A stretch of DNA of 64,000 bases, taken from contig NZ_FNQB01000002.1 of NCBI RefSeq assembly GCF_900107455.1, forward strand, positions 1,736,001 to 1,800,000. Direction: 5' to 3'. The translations under genes were made by a program, and so were the position numbers. A model generated the notes under the pieces. It was not told the origin of the DNA. It worked only from the letters and a program-made list of their open reading frames with translations, and ran no database searches. Origin of the DNA: Asanoa ishikariensis (GTDB lineage: Bacteria > Actinomycetota > Actinomycetes > Mycobacteriales > Micromonosporaceae). This document shows, piece by piece, positions 27,232 through 37,036 of the stretch (position 1 is its first letter; the number at the start of each line of letters is the position of its first letter).

Positions 27232-28230
27232 ATGACCATCACGTGGCGCGAGTGGACGGAGCGTCTTTCGGGCGGCGATGACGAGGATCTGGGGGCCGTT
27301 CTCACGAACGTTCGTCCTGGCCGCCTGCACAAAACGAGGGTGGCCTGGGCCAACAACCCCGAGACGAGGGCCTTCTGCGACCTTGGCCTTCATCTGCTCT
27401 ACACGGAGCAGATCGAGGGCAAGCGCCGCGGCGACGACGGCTGGAAGCTGTTCAACTCTCTCAGCGGCCAACGTCTTCAGACGCACGCGTGGGACGTGAT
27501 GGAGGACGCGACGCAGGCCGAGCGCCTGAGCGTCGATCGCTTCGGCGCGACCTGGATGAACGCGCAGGCGTACACCGAAGATCTGCTGGCCTATCTTTAC
27601 CGCCCGACGCCTTACGTGCGCAGGATCCTCGACATGCGCAACACCATGGCGGCGATGACGACCACGATGACGCTGGGAAGCGTGTTGCGCGCAGCCGCCG
27701 CGGCGGAGTTGGAGGAGACGACGAACGATCCGATCATCGCGCTGCAGACGCTGGTGGAAACGGCTCGCCCGTCGGACCCCCACGTCCGAAAGCTGCATCA
27801 GCGGGAGGAGGAGCAGGCTCTTGCGCTGTGGGCCGAACTCTACGAGGAACACTTCCCGGCGTACGGACTTCAGCTGCGTCCGGACGTCGAGTGGATCGAC
27901 GTTGCCCGGCTCTTCTCAACCGTGCTCGAAGGCGCGCTCGTGGGCCCGCATACGGGTTCGGGGCCGGGTCACGCATCCGACGAACGGTTTCGACGGCGCC
28001 CACCGCGGAGGTCTCCGTCTCCAGCGCCCGCATCACCTCAGCGTGTTGGTTGCCCTCGCGGAACATCGCCTCGTGGTGCCGGTCATGCTCTTGCCGCAGT
28101 CGCAGCAGCTCGGACAGGACGTGGCGCACGACTGCCGCTGTGGCGCCGGCCAGCGCACCCATGGCGCTCAGGCCGATGGCCAACGCGGTGCTATCCGGAT
28201 AGACGACCACCGCGGCCGCTACAGGCATAA
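27232..28230 (+). CDS. Unrecognised protein; C-terminal part probably replaced after a junction near 27950
   Basis: The open frame is 332 codons. The first 240 (MTITWREWTERLSGGDDEDL, then GRLHKTRVAWANNPETRAFC and SVDRFGATWMNAQAYTEDLL) have normal coding bias and an all-helical look resembling the ligand domain of TetR-like proteins, but without an HTH. After about base 27950 third-position GC falls, the translation becomes Arg/Pro-rich, and the opposite strand carries better coding. I infer that the natural 3' end was lost at a recombination or deletion junction and that the rest is antisense read-through. I recognise no family and cannot assign a function. Confidence 0.45.
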   Translation: MTITWREWTERLSGGDDEDLGAVLTNVRPGRLHKTRVAWANNPETRAFCDLGLHLLYTEQIEGKRRGDDGWKLFNSLSGQRLQTHAWDVMEDATQAERLSVDRFGATWMNAQAYTEDLLAYLYRPTPYVRRILDMRNTMAAMTTTMTLGSVLRAAAAAELEETTNDPIIALQTLVETARPSDPHVRKLHQREEEQALALWAELYEEHFPAYGLQLRPDVEWIDVARLFSTVLEGALVGPHTGSGPGHASDERFRRRPPRRSPSPAPASPQRVGCPRGTSPRGAGHALAAVAAARTGRGARLPLWRRPAHPWRSGRWPTRCYPDRRPPRPLQA

Positions 28231-28261
28231 CCCAAGCCGCTGTGAGCGAGGTTCTGTCCAT
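27734..28261 (-). CDS. Small membrane/coiled-coil protein, 3' end lost at the same junction
   Basis: From ATG 28261 (AGGGG six bases upstream) the frame reads MDRTSLTAAWVMPVAAAVVV, a hydrophobic pair including LAIGLSAMGALAGATAAVV. A charged helical segment follows (LSELLRLRQEHDRHHEAMFR, then HAEVMRALETETSAVGAVET). Coding bias is good down to about base 27950 (PAPNPYAGP) and then disappears, where the frame enters the antisense of the plus-strand gene. Two TM segments plus a cytoplasmic coiled coil are likely. The true C terminus is missing or very short. The family is unknown. Confidence 0.45.
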   Translation of the reverse strand: MDRTSLTAAWVMPVAAAVVVYPDSTALAIGLSAMGALAGATAAVVRHVLSELLRLRQEHDRHHEAMFREGNQHAEVMRALETETSAVGAVETVRRMRDPAPNPYAGPRARLRARLRRAGQRRSTRRPDAAEVRTPGSVPRRVRPTAQEPAPPPADAAFGRGGPTGEPFPPASAAR

Positions 28262-28457
28262 CGGCACCCCTAAGGCAGCCATCTCACCGAACTGATTGGT
28301 GAAAGGCTGACGCGGCGCGCCGAGTCGGATCGATGACCGCCGCCGCCGGCCATGCCGCCGCAGCACCGCGATCGATCAGAGGTCGCGATCGCCCGGGACG
28401 ACCGTCGCGAACGGCCCTTGACATCGACCGGCGCCACGAGGTGCTGCTGCAGTGAAC

Positions 28458-28499
28458 AAGGGTCCCTTGTTATGCGGAAAGCGATAACAAGGGACCCTT
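28458..28499. terminator. Perfect 16-bp inverted repeat downstream of sdhB
   Basis: AAGGGTCCCTTGTTAT (28458-28473) is the exact reverse complement of ATAACAAGGGACCCTT (28484-28499), with a 10-base loop GCGGAAAGCG. It begins 8 bases beyond the sdhB stop and is well placed to terminate the sdhCAB message or protect its 3' end. Each arm also contains the self-complementary core AAGGGTCCCTT, so alternative cruciform pairings are possible. The 246 bases 28262-28507 contain no gene. Confidence 0.75.
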
Positions 28500-28507
28500 C
28501 CTTCGCC

Positions 28508-29250
28508 TTAGCGGCCGCGGATCGCGGAGCCCAGGACGTCGTGGTTCATGGCGCCGATGACCGTCAGGGGGATGCCCTTCGGGCAGACGGCGGTGCATTC
28601 GCCGGTGTTCGTGCAGCCGCCGAAGTCGGCCTCGTCGTGTGCGTGCAGCATCGCTGCCGCGCGCGACGCGCGTTCCGGCTGGCCCTGGGGCAGGGCGCCG
28701 AGGTGGGCGACCTTCGCGGCGGTGAACAGCATCGCCGAGCCGTTCGGGCAGGCCGCTACGCAGGCGCCGCAGCCGATGCAGGCGGCCGCTTCGAACGCGG
28801 CGTCGGCGTCCGGCTTCGGGACCGGGGTGGCGTGCGCGTCGGGGGCGCTGCCCGTCGGTGCCGAGATGTAGCCGCCCGCCTGGATGATTCTGTCGAACGC
28901 GCCGCGGTCGACCACCAGGTCCTTGACCACCGGGAAGGCCCGCGCCCGCCACGGCTCGACGTCGATCGTGTCGCCGTCCTTGAAGTGTCGCATGTGGAGC
29001 TGGCAGGCCGTGGTCAGCTTCTGCGGGCCATGGGCCACGCCGTTGATGACCATGCCGCAGGCGCCGCAGATGCCTTCGCGACAGTCGTGGTCGAACGCCA
29101 CGGGCTCCTCGCCCGTGGCGGTGAGCTGCTCGTTGAGCACGTCGAGCACCTCGAGGAAGGACATGTCCGTCGAGATGTCGTCGATCTTGTAGGTCACCAT
29201 CTTGCCGCGGGCTTCGCGGTCCGACTGGCGCCAGATGCGCAGGGTCAGTT

Positions 29251-29254
<4 letters not shown>
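28508..29254 (-). CDS. sdhB: Succinate dehydrogenase iron-sulfur subunit
   Basis: 248 residues. The N-terminal ferredoxin domain has the [2Fe-2S] motif [15 protein letters not shown]. The C-terminal domain has [18 protein letters not shown] and [18 protein letters not shown] for the [4Fe-4S] and third cluster. It moves electrons from the SdhA flavin towards the quinone. The GTG start 29254 overlaps the sdhA stop (GTGA) and gives [20 protein letters not shown], a normal SdhB beginning. It is the last gene of the operon, followed by the strong hairpin at 28458-28499. Confidence 0.95.
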
Positions 29255-31187
<1,933 letters not shown>

Positions 31188-31191
<4 letters not shown>

Positions 31192-31931
31192 GCGGGTCCC
31201 ACCCATCCGACGAGCACGGCGAACGGCACCACGAGGAAGCCGACGCAGAGGAGGATCGCGAAGCCGAGCGCGGCCACCCGGGCCCACCGCTCGCCGTTCG
31301 CGGTGCGCTGGCCGAGAGTGCGCAGCGCGCTGAACAGCCCGTGCCGGACATGGAAGCCGACGGCGACCACGGCGAGCACGTAGAACAGGGTCACCGGCCA
31401 GCGGCTCGGCGCGAAACCGGCCACCACGTTGGCGTACGGCGTCGCCGGGTTGCCGACGGGGTTGACCGTGCCGACGGTGAGGTCGAGCAGGTGCCAGACC
31501 AGGAACAGCAGGATGATCACGCCGCCCCAGCGCATCGTCCGGGCCGCGTAGCTGCCCTGCACCTTGGGTCGGTGCGCGTAGCCGATCGGGCGGGCCCGCT
31601 TGGCGCGCAGGGCCAGAGTCGCCGCCGCCCAGACGTGCCCGACCAACGCGAGGGTCAGCACGCCCCGTTGGATCCACAGGAACCATTCGTGCGGCAGGGC
31701 GGGCGCGCCGATGTCGCGCAGCCAGTGCGCGTAGTGGTCGAACGACTCGGCGCCGAAGAAGATCTTCAGGTTGCCGGCCATGTGTAGGACGAGGAAGGTC
31801 AGGAACAGGAGGCCGGTTACCGCCATGACCACTTTGATGCCTACCGTCGACCGGTAGGCCGCGTTCCGCCGAGGCGCGGAGGATTCCTTCGCTGCCACAG
31901 CCGCGCGGTCGCGCGTACCCGATGCCACCAT
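31188..31931 (-). CDS. sdhC: Succinate dehydrogenase cytochrome b558-type membrane subunit
   Basis: 247 residues with five hydrophobic helices: [77 protein letters not shown] and [19 protein letters not shown]. His residues in helices 1-4 are in place to bind two hemes. This one-anchor, five-helix architecture (no sdhD) is the diheme SQR seen in Bacillus and many actinobacteria. It is first in the operon sdhC-sdhA-sdhB, transcribed divergently from the LysR gene at 32010 with 78 bases between. Confidence 0.93.
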
Positions 31932-31986
31932 GCTCTGGACGCTAGGTTGAGCTGTTCTGATGCGTCCAATGCATGGCGATAGCAGT

Positions 31987-32009
31987 GCTGATAGCGGTAA
32001 GCTATCAGC
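31987..32009. promoter_or_regulatory. Perfect 9-base palindrome touching the LysR start codon, probable LysR box
   Basis: GCTGATAGC (31987-31995) and GCTATCAGC (32001-32009) are exact reverse complements around GGTAA. The right arm ends at the base before the LysR ATG (32010). The inner form T-N11-A is the LysR-type consensus. A further GATAGC lies just upstream (31978-31983). The site is in the sdhC/lysR divergent gap, so it could serve autoregulation and sdh control. Confidence 0.7.
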
Positions 32010-32885
32010 ATGCGTCTGGAGCAGCTACGGTCCTTCGTGGCGGTAGCGGAACTACGACATTTCACCCAGGCGGCCATTGCGGTCGGTGTGGCCCAGCCCT
32101 CACTCAGTAAGCAGATTCACAGCCTCGAAGCCGAGCTCGGGGCACCGCTGTTCACCCGTCTGCCGTCGGAGGTCGAGCTGACCCCGGCCGGCGAGACGCT
32201 GCTGCCCCTGGCGCAGCGGATCCTCGCCGACGCGGAGACCGCGCACCGCGAGGTCCGCAACCTGGTCGGCCTCACCCGCGGTCGGGTCCGGCTGGGCGCG
32301 ACGCCGAGCCTGTGCACCTCGCTGGCGCCGCGGGTGCTGCGCCGCTTCCACACCGCCCACCCCGAGATCGAGCTGCGGGTGGCCGAGGGTGGCTCGCAGG
32401 AGCTGGTCAACGCGCTCTCCCACGGCGAGCTCGACCTGGCCCTGGTGGTGCTGCCGGAGACCGGCATCGACCCGGCGTTGGACGCCGCGCCGATCCTGGA
32501 CGAGGACCTCGTCGTGACGGCCGCGGCGGGCACGCCGCTGCCCGAGCCGATGCTCATCGAGGACCTGCGTGACCGGCCGTTGGTGATGTTCCGGCCCGGC
32601 TACACGCTGCGCGACGACGTGTTGGAGGCGTGCCGGCGGGCCGGTTTCGAGCCCACCTTCGCGGTCGAGGGCGGCGAGCTCGACGCGGTGCTGCAGTTCG
32701 TCGAGGCCGGCCTCGGCCTGGCCGTCGTGCCGGAGATGGTGCTGGCCAACCGCCCAGGCCTGTGGGCCGTCCCGCTGGCGCCGCCGTTACGCCGGACCAT
32801 CGCGGTCGCCCAACGCCGCGGGGTGACGTTGACCCATGCCGCGTCGGCGTTGCGGGACGTCCTGCTGGCCGAGGTCGGCCGCTAA
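32010..32885 (+). CDS. LysR family transcriptional regulator
   Basis: 291 residues. The N-terminal winged HTH is MRLEQLRSFVAVAELRHFTQ followed by AVGVAQPSLSKQIHSLEAEL and PLFTRLPSEVELTPAGE. The C-terminal periplasmic-binding-like effector domain starts near 90 (GRVRLGATPSLCTSLAPRVL). The group resembles CynR/CbbR-like regulators of central metabolism. It is divergent from sdhCAB, which makes control of succinate dehydrogenase the natural hypothesis; the coinducer is unknown. The palindrome against its ATG indicates autorepression, and there is no room for a normal ribosome-binding site separate from the operator. Confidence 0.9.
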   Translation: MRLEQLRSFVAVAELRHFTQAAIAVGVAQPSLSKQIHSLEAELGAPLFTRLPSEVELTPAGETLLPLAQRILADAETAHREVRNLVGLTRGRVRLGATPSLCTSLAPRVLRRFHTAHPEIELRVAEGGSQELVNALSHGELDLALVVLPETGIDPALDAAPILDEDLVVTAAAGTPLPEPMLIEDLRDRPLVMFRPGYTLRDDVLEACRRAGFEPTFAVEGGELDAVLQFVEAGLGLAVVPEMVLANRPGLWAVPLAPPLRRTIAVAQRRGVTLTHAASALRDVLLAEVGR

Positions 32886-32896
32886 CATCTGCCAAC

Positions 32897-33379
32897 GTGA
32901 AACCTTGGCGCGATGTAGCGGCCCGCATGCTCGGACGTCCCACCCCGGCGCGGGTGGTGCCCACCGCTTCGGTCAGTCAGCGACGCATGCCGGCGCCGCT
33001 GCGGCGGAGCTCGGACCGGATGCTCGAATACTCGCCCGAGCTGGACGGCCGCGCCGATCCCGGCGAGGTGGTCTGGACCTGGGTGCCCTTCGAGGAGGAC
33101 CCGCGGCAGGGCAAGGACCGTCCGGTGGTCGTGGTCGGCCGCCGCGGCCGCACGATGCTCGGCCTGATGCTCTCCAGCAACGATCGGCGCGACGGCGAAC
33201 GCACCTGGCTCGCCCTCGGCGCCGGTTCGTGGGATCGCGATTCCCGGCCGAGCTGGGTGCGCCTCGACCGCGTGCTGACCGTCGACGAGCGCGGCATCCG
33301 GCGCGAGGGGTCCATCCTGGACCGTTCGAAGTTCGACCGGATCGCCACCCGCCTGCGCAGCGACTACGGCTGGCGTTAA
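32897..33379 (+). CDS. PemK/MazF-like protein without adjacent antitoxin
   Basis: 160 residues. The N-terminal 50 are a basic, Pro-rich extension (GRPTPARVVPTASVSQRRMP). The rest is a MazF/PemK-like barrel: GEVVWTWVPFEEDPRQGKDR, PVVVVGRRGRTMLGLML and SWVRLDRVLTVDERGIRREG. MazF toxins are endoribonucleases with an Arg in the RPVVVV strand segment. No antitoxin-like small gene lies on either side, so it may be a domesticated or non-toxin member of the family seen in many actinobacteria. GTG 32897 comes 11 bases after the LysR stop, so the pair may be co-transcribed. Confidence 0.75.
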   Translation: MKPWRDVAARMLGRPTPARVVPTASVSQRRMPAPLRRSSDRMLEYSPELDGRADPGEVVWTWVPFEEDPRQGKDRPVVVVGRRGRTMLGLMLSSNDRRDGERTWLALGAGSWDRDSRPSWVRLDRVLTVDERGIRREGSILDRSKFDRIATRLRSDYGWR

Positions 33380-33434
33380 CCGTTCTGGCGTGTCGGCGAC
33401 AGTTTCGATGCGCCGGCCCGGGTTACGGTCGGGC

Positions 33435-34148
33435 GTGACTGAATCCACGCATGCACATGTCCTGAGTCGTCGTGGCGTGCTGACCGGCGTCGGGGTGGCC
33501 GGTGTCGCCGCCGGTCTGGCCGTCGCGTCCGGACTGCCGGCCGCCGCTTCCGCCACCCACCCGACCAGCCCGGCCGCCGCCCTGGCCAGCCTCCTTGCCG
33601 GCAACGCCCGCTTCCGTGCCGGCCGCTCGCGCCACCCGCACCAGGGCGTCGCCGACGTGCGGCGGCTCGCCGCCGGCCAGGACCCGTTCGCGATCGTGCT
33701 CGGCTGCGCCGACTCGCGCGTGTCGCCGGAGGTGCTGTTCGACCAGGGCCTGGGCGACATCTTCGACAACCGGGTCGCCGGCAACATCGTCGACGACGTC
33801 GTGACCGGCAGCATCGAGTACGCGGTGGCCGAGTTCGCGCCGCCGGTGCTGGTCGTGCTGGGCCACGAGCGTTGCGGCGCGGTCGCCGCCACGGTCGAGA
33901 CCATCGAGAGCGGCGGCACGCCGCCCGGCTCCATCGGCGCGCTCGTCGAGGCCCTGCGGCCCGCGATCGAGCCGGTCCTCCACCAGCCCGGCGACACCGT
34001 CGAGAACGGGGTCCGGGCCAACGTCCGCTACCAGGTGGCCCGGCTGCTGGCCGGCAGCGCGATCGTCCGCGACGCGGTCGCCGCCCGCACGCTGCGCGTG
34101 GTGGGCGCCCGCTACGACCTCGACAGCGCCGCGGTCACGCTGCTCTAG
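33435..34148 (+). CDS. Tat-exported beta-class carbonic anhydrase
   Basis: 237 residues. The N terminus has a twin-arginine signal: VLSRRGVLTGVGVAGVAAGL, with a cleavage-type end LPAAASA near residue 40. The enzyme domain has the zinc ligands and active site CADSRVSPEVLFDQG and GHERCGAVAATVE, as in beta-carbonic anhydrases. It interconverts CO2 and bicarbonate outside the membrane. GTG 33435 is preferred because it places the Tat motif close to the N terminus; an in-frame ATG at 33390 would add 15 residues before it. The stop overlaps the convergent APH-like gene by 4 bases. Confidence 0.88.
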   Translation: MTESTHAHVLSRRGVLTGVGVAGVAAGLAVASGLPAAASATHPTSPAAALASLLAGNARFRAGRSRHPHQGVADVRRLAAGQDPFAIVLGCADSRVSPEVLFDQGLGDIFDNRVAGNIVDDVVTGSIEYAVAEFAPPVLVVLGHERCGAVAATVETIESGGTPPGSIGALVEALRPAIEPVLHQPGDTVENGVRANVRYQVARLLAGSAIVRDAVAARTLRVVGARYDLDSAAVTLL

Positions 34149-34786
34149 GCGACGAGCGCCGCGGCCTGGTCGAGCTGGGCCAGCTCCGCGCTGCTCATCG
34201 TCGGGTTCGCGCGGCGCTGGTCCACCACCCAGGCCAGCGCCGCGGCCGACGGGCGCGGCAGGTGGGCGCGGAGCTCGGCGAAGCCCGCCTTGGCGACGGT
34301 CGCCAGCGCCGGCTCGTGGGTCCAGAGCGTCACCTGCGCCATGATCAGCAGCGTCATCGCCACGTCGCGGTCGGGCGGCCCCTCGGCCGCGTTCGCCCAG
34401 TCGAACAGCACCGGGCCGCGCGGGGTCAGCATCACGTTGTCCGGGTGCAGGTCGAGGTGCAGGATCCGGTCGTCCGTGCCGTTCGCCGTGCGTGCGGGCA
34501 GCGCGTGCAGTCGCCGGTGCAGGTCGGCGAGGATGGCGGCGGCATCCGATGGGCCGGCCGTGCCGTCGACCGCGGCGGCGAGCAGGGTCCGGCCTTCGAG
34601 GCGCTCCATGACCAGGTCGGCGCCCTCGGCGTCGTACACGATCGGCACCGGATAGCCGGCTGCCGCGAGGTGCGTCATCAGCTCGGCCTCCGGCGCGGCG
34701 GCGCGGCCGTGCCGGGAGCGGCGCAGGACCCGGTCGGGGCCGAGCGCGTACACGTCGCAGTCCCGTCCTGACGCGATCAACTCCAT
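34145..34786 (-). CDS. APH-like small phosphotransferase
   Basis: 213 residues of the APH/kinase fold, shorter than usual. Visible parts are the nucleotide-binding beginning (ASGRDCDVYALGPDRVLRRS), DLVMERLEGRTLL, the catalytic loop ILHLDLHPDNVMLTPRGPVL and the metal motif FDWANAAEGPPDRDVA (Asp retained). The substrate is unknown. The ATG at 34786 shares its A with the TGA of the ECF sigma gene (TGATG), so the two are translationally coupled. The linkage suggests a role in the same stress response, but nothing in the sequence shows which. Confidence 0.8.
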   Translation of the reverse strand: MELIASGRDCDVYALGPDRVLRRSRHGRAAAPEAELMTHLAAAGYPVPIVYDAEGADLVMERLEGRTLLAAAVDGTAGPSDAAAILADLHRRLHALPARTANGTDDRILHLDLHPDNVMLTPRGPVLFDWANAAEGPPDRDVAMTLLIMAQVTLWTHEPALATVAKAGFAELRAHLPRPSAAALAWVVDQRRANPTMSSAELAQLDQAAALVA

Positions 34787-35667
34787 CAGCCCACCCAAGC
34801 CGCGAGGTCGAGGCCGCGCAAGCGGTGCGGGTCACCCAGGACGTGGATCTCGGTGATCCGGCCCTCGCGGACCACGAACGACATGATCGAGACGACCTCG
34901 CCGCGCGGCGCGATGACCGCGCCCGGGATGCCGTTGATCAGCGCGGGCTTGACGAACGGGGCGAGCTGGCGCGCGGTGCGGGCCTGGCCGGCCACCGCGA
35001 CGCCGCCCCGGATGATCGCGGAGAAGGTGGGCCGGGACGTGCCGCCGTCGGCCCGCAGCACCACCTCCGGGTCGAGCACCGCGACCAGGGCCTCGAAGTC
35101 GCCGGCCCGCGAGGCGGCGAAGAACGCGTCGACCACCGCGCGCTGGCGGACCAGGTCGGTGTCCGGCGCCGGCGCCGCGTCCTGGACCCGGCGCCGCGCG
35201 CGGCTGGCGAGCTGCCGAGTGGCCGCGGGGGAGCGGTCGACGATCAGCGCGATCTCGTCGAAGGCCACGGCGAACATGTCGTGCAGTACGAAGGCCAGCC
35301 GCTCGGCCGGGTTCAGCGTGTCGAGCACGACCAGCAGGGCGAGCCCGACGGCGTCGGCGAGCAGCGCCTCGTCCTCCGGGTCGACCCCGTCGGCCGGGCT
35401 CACCACCGGGTCGGGCACGTGCGTGTCGAGCGAGAGCTCCGGCCGGGTGCTGCGGGACCGCAGCAGGTTGAGGCAGATCCGGCCGACGACGGTGGTCAGC
35501 CAGCCTCCGAGGTTGGTCACCTCGGCGGCATCGGTGCGGGCCAGCCGCAGCCAGGCCTCCTGCACCGCGTCGTCGGCCTCGTTGAACGAACCGAGCATCC
35601 GGTACGCGACCGCCCGCAGGTGGCCGCGGTGCTCCTCGAAATTCCGTGCCAACTCGGTTTCGTCCAC
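34786..35667 (-). CDS. ECF41-like sigma factor with C-terminal SnoaL domain (SigJ type)
   Basis: 293 residues. Region 2 is HLRAVAYRMLGSFNEADDAV and QEAWLRLART. Region 4 is LNPAERLAFVLHDMFAVAFD, followed by EIALIVDRSPAATRQLASRA. The SnoaL-like C-terminal domain covers about 170-290 (VDAFFAASRAGDFEALVAVL). ECF41 factors use this domain as a built-in regulator. The usual DGGGK motif appears here only as DGGTS. ECF41 genes characteristically sit beside one target gene of the carboxymuconolactone decarboxylase, oxidoreductase or epimerase type; the divergent NmrA-like gene at 35747 fits. Start GTG 35667. Confidence 0.88.
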   Translation of the reverse strand: MDETELARNFEEHRGHLRAVAYRMLGSFNEADDAVQEAWLRLARTDAAEVTNLGGWLTTVVGRICLNLLRSRSTRPELSLDTHVPDPVVSPADGVDPEDEALLADAVGLALLVVLDTLNPAERLAFVLHDMFAVAFDEIALIVDRSPAATRQLASRARRRVQDAAPAPDTDLVRQRAVVDAFFAASRAGDFEALVAVLDPEVVLRADGGTSRPTFSAIIRGGVAVAGQARTARQLAPFVKPALINGIPGAVIAPRGEVVSIMSFVVREGRITEIHVLGDPHRLRGLDLAAWVG

Positions 35668-35746
35668 CGGTCACATCCTCTCGCCACCCCGTGTCATACC
35701 TGTAGAAGAGCGAAGCTACAAATGCTCACACAGCGGGAGGAAAGTC

Positions 35747-36535
35747 GTGAAAACTCCGATTCTGGTCACCGGCGGTACGGGCACGCTCGGGCAGTTCGTC
35801 GTCGCCCGGCTGCGTGCGAAGGGCGCCGAGGTGCGGGTGCTCACCCGGCACCCGAAGCCGGCCGCGGACGGGGTCACCTATGTGGCCGGTGACCTGGAAA
35901 CCGGCGCGGGAGCCACGGCCGCCGTCGAGGGCGTGCACACCGTCGTGCACTGCGCCGGCAGCCAGAAGGGCGACGACGTCAAGGCGCGTCACCTCATGAA
36001 CGCGGCGGCGAAGGCCGGCGTCCGGCATGTGGTCTACATCTCCGTCGTCGGCGCCGACCGCACCCCCGTGACGAGCGGCGTCGACCGCGCGATGTTCGGC
36101 TACGTCGCGGCGAAGCGCGCGGCCGAGGAGATCGTGGCGAGCTCCGGCGTTCCCTACACGACGGTGCGCGCGACCCAGTTCCACGAGCTCGCGTTCCAGG
36201 CCGTGGCGGCGATGGCGAAGCTGCCGGTGGTGTTCGCGCCGGGCGGCACGAAGATGCAGCCGGTCGCCGCCGACGAGGTGGCGGAGCGGCTGGTCGAGCT
36301 CGCGCTCGGTGAGCCGCAGGGTCTCGTGGCGGACATCGGCGGTCCGCGGATCTACCCCTTCGCCGACCTGGCCCGCTCGTACCTGCGTGCGACCGGTCGC
36401 CGCCGACCCATCCTGGCGGTGCCAGCGCCCGGCGGTGCGGCCCGCGCCTTCCGCGCGGGAGCCAACCTGACGCCGGAGCACGCGGTCGGGCACGTGACGT
36501 GGGAGGAGTTCCTCACGCAACGGCTCGCGGTCTAG
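35747..36535 (+). CDS. NmrA/SDR-like NAD(P)-binding epimerase, probable ECF41 target
   Basis: 262 residues of the atypical SDR/NmrA group. The Rossmann motif is ILVTGGTGTLGQFVVARLRA. The middle has VHTVVHCAGSQKGDD and HVVYISVVGADRTPV, then FGYVAAKRAAEEIVASSG. The C-terminal part contains FAPGGTKMQPVAADEVAERL. The substrate is unknown. GTG 35747 follows GGGAGGAAAG; upstream in-frame codons lie antisense to the sigma gene. The gap to the sigma gene contains TGTCATA (35692-35698), similar to the TGTCACA -35 of ECF41 promoters, but I see no convincing CGTC -10 at the expected spacing. Confidence 0.85.
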   Translation: MKTPILVTGGTGTLGQFVVARLRAKGAEVRVLTRHPKPAADGVTYVAGDLETGAGATAAVEGVHTVVHCAGSQKGDDVKARHLMNAAAKAGVRHVVYISVVGADRTPVTSGVDRAMFGYVAAKRAAEEIVASSGVPYTTVRATQFHELAFQAVAAMAKLPVVFAPGGTKMQPVAADEVAERLVELALGEPQGLVADIGGPRIYPFADLARSYLRATGRRRPILAVPAPGGAARAFRAGANLTPEHAVGHVTWEEFLTQRLAV

Positions 36536-36544
36536 CGTGGACGC

Positions 36545-37036
36545 GTGCGCATCGAGGTCGCCGGGACGGCGGACGGACTCGCCGTGTGGCCGGTGTACGA
36601 CGCGGTCTTCGGCGACCACGACTCGTACGAGAGCTGGCGCGACACCGTCTGGGACCGCCACCGGATGCGCGCCGGCTTCCGGCTCGCCCGGGCGTACGAC
36701 GAGGATCTGGTCGGTTTCGCCTACGGCTACACGGGCGAGCACGGCCAGTGGTGGACCGACAACGCCCGGGCGGCCCTGCCGTCCGAGGTGGCAGACGAGC
36801 GGCTGGGCGGGCACTTCGAGCTCGTCAGCCTCGGGGTGCTGCCCGCCGCGCGGGGGAGCGGCACCGGCCGCGCCCTGCTGCGGGCCCTGCTCGACGGCAT
36901 CGGCCACGATCGACTGCTGCTGATGGCCACCGCCGACGACACCGACCCGGCCCGCCGCCTCTACGCCGCCGAGGGCTGGGCGGTCATCGGTCCGGGCATC
37001 GGCGACGGCACGGTCATCATGGGCAAGCGCGGCTAG
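36545..37036 (+). CDS. GNAT family N-acetyltransferase
   Basis: 163 residues. The acetyl-CoA-binding motif A is LVSLGVLPAARGSGTGRALL, followed by DRLLLMATADDTDPARRLYA and the usual C-terminal beta-bulge segment AEGWAVIGPGIGDG. The N-terminal half is aromatic-rich (YGYTGEHGQWWTDNARAA), forming a substrate pocket of unknown specificity. The GTG start is 10 bases after the NmrA-like stop, and TAGCGT (36533-36538) just before it may serve as a -10 for a leaderless message. The 3' end overlaps the convergent Usp gene by 4 bases. Confidence 0.85.
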   Translation: MRIEVAGTADGLAVWPVYDAVFGDHDSYESWRDTVWDRHRMRAGFRLARAYDEDLVGFAYGYTGEHGQWWTDNARAALPSEVADERLGGHFELVSLGVLPAARGSGTGRALLRALLDGIGHDRLLLMATADDTDPARRLYAAEGWAVIGPGIGDGTVIMGKRG

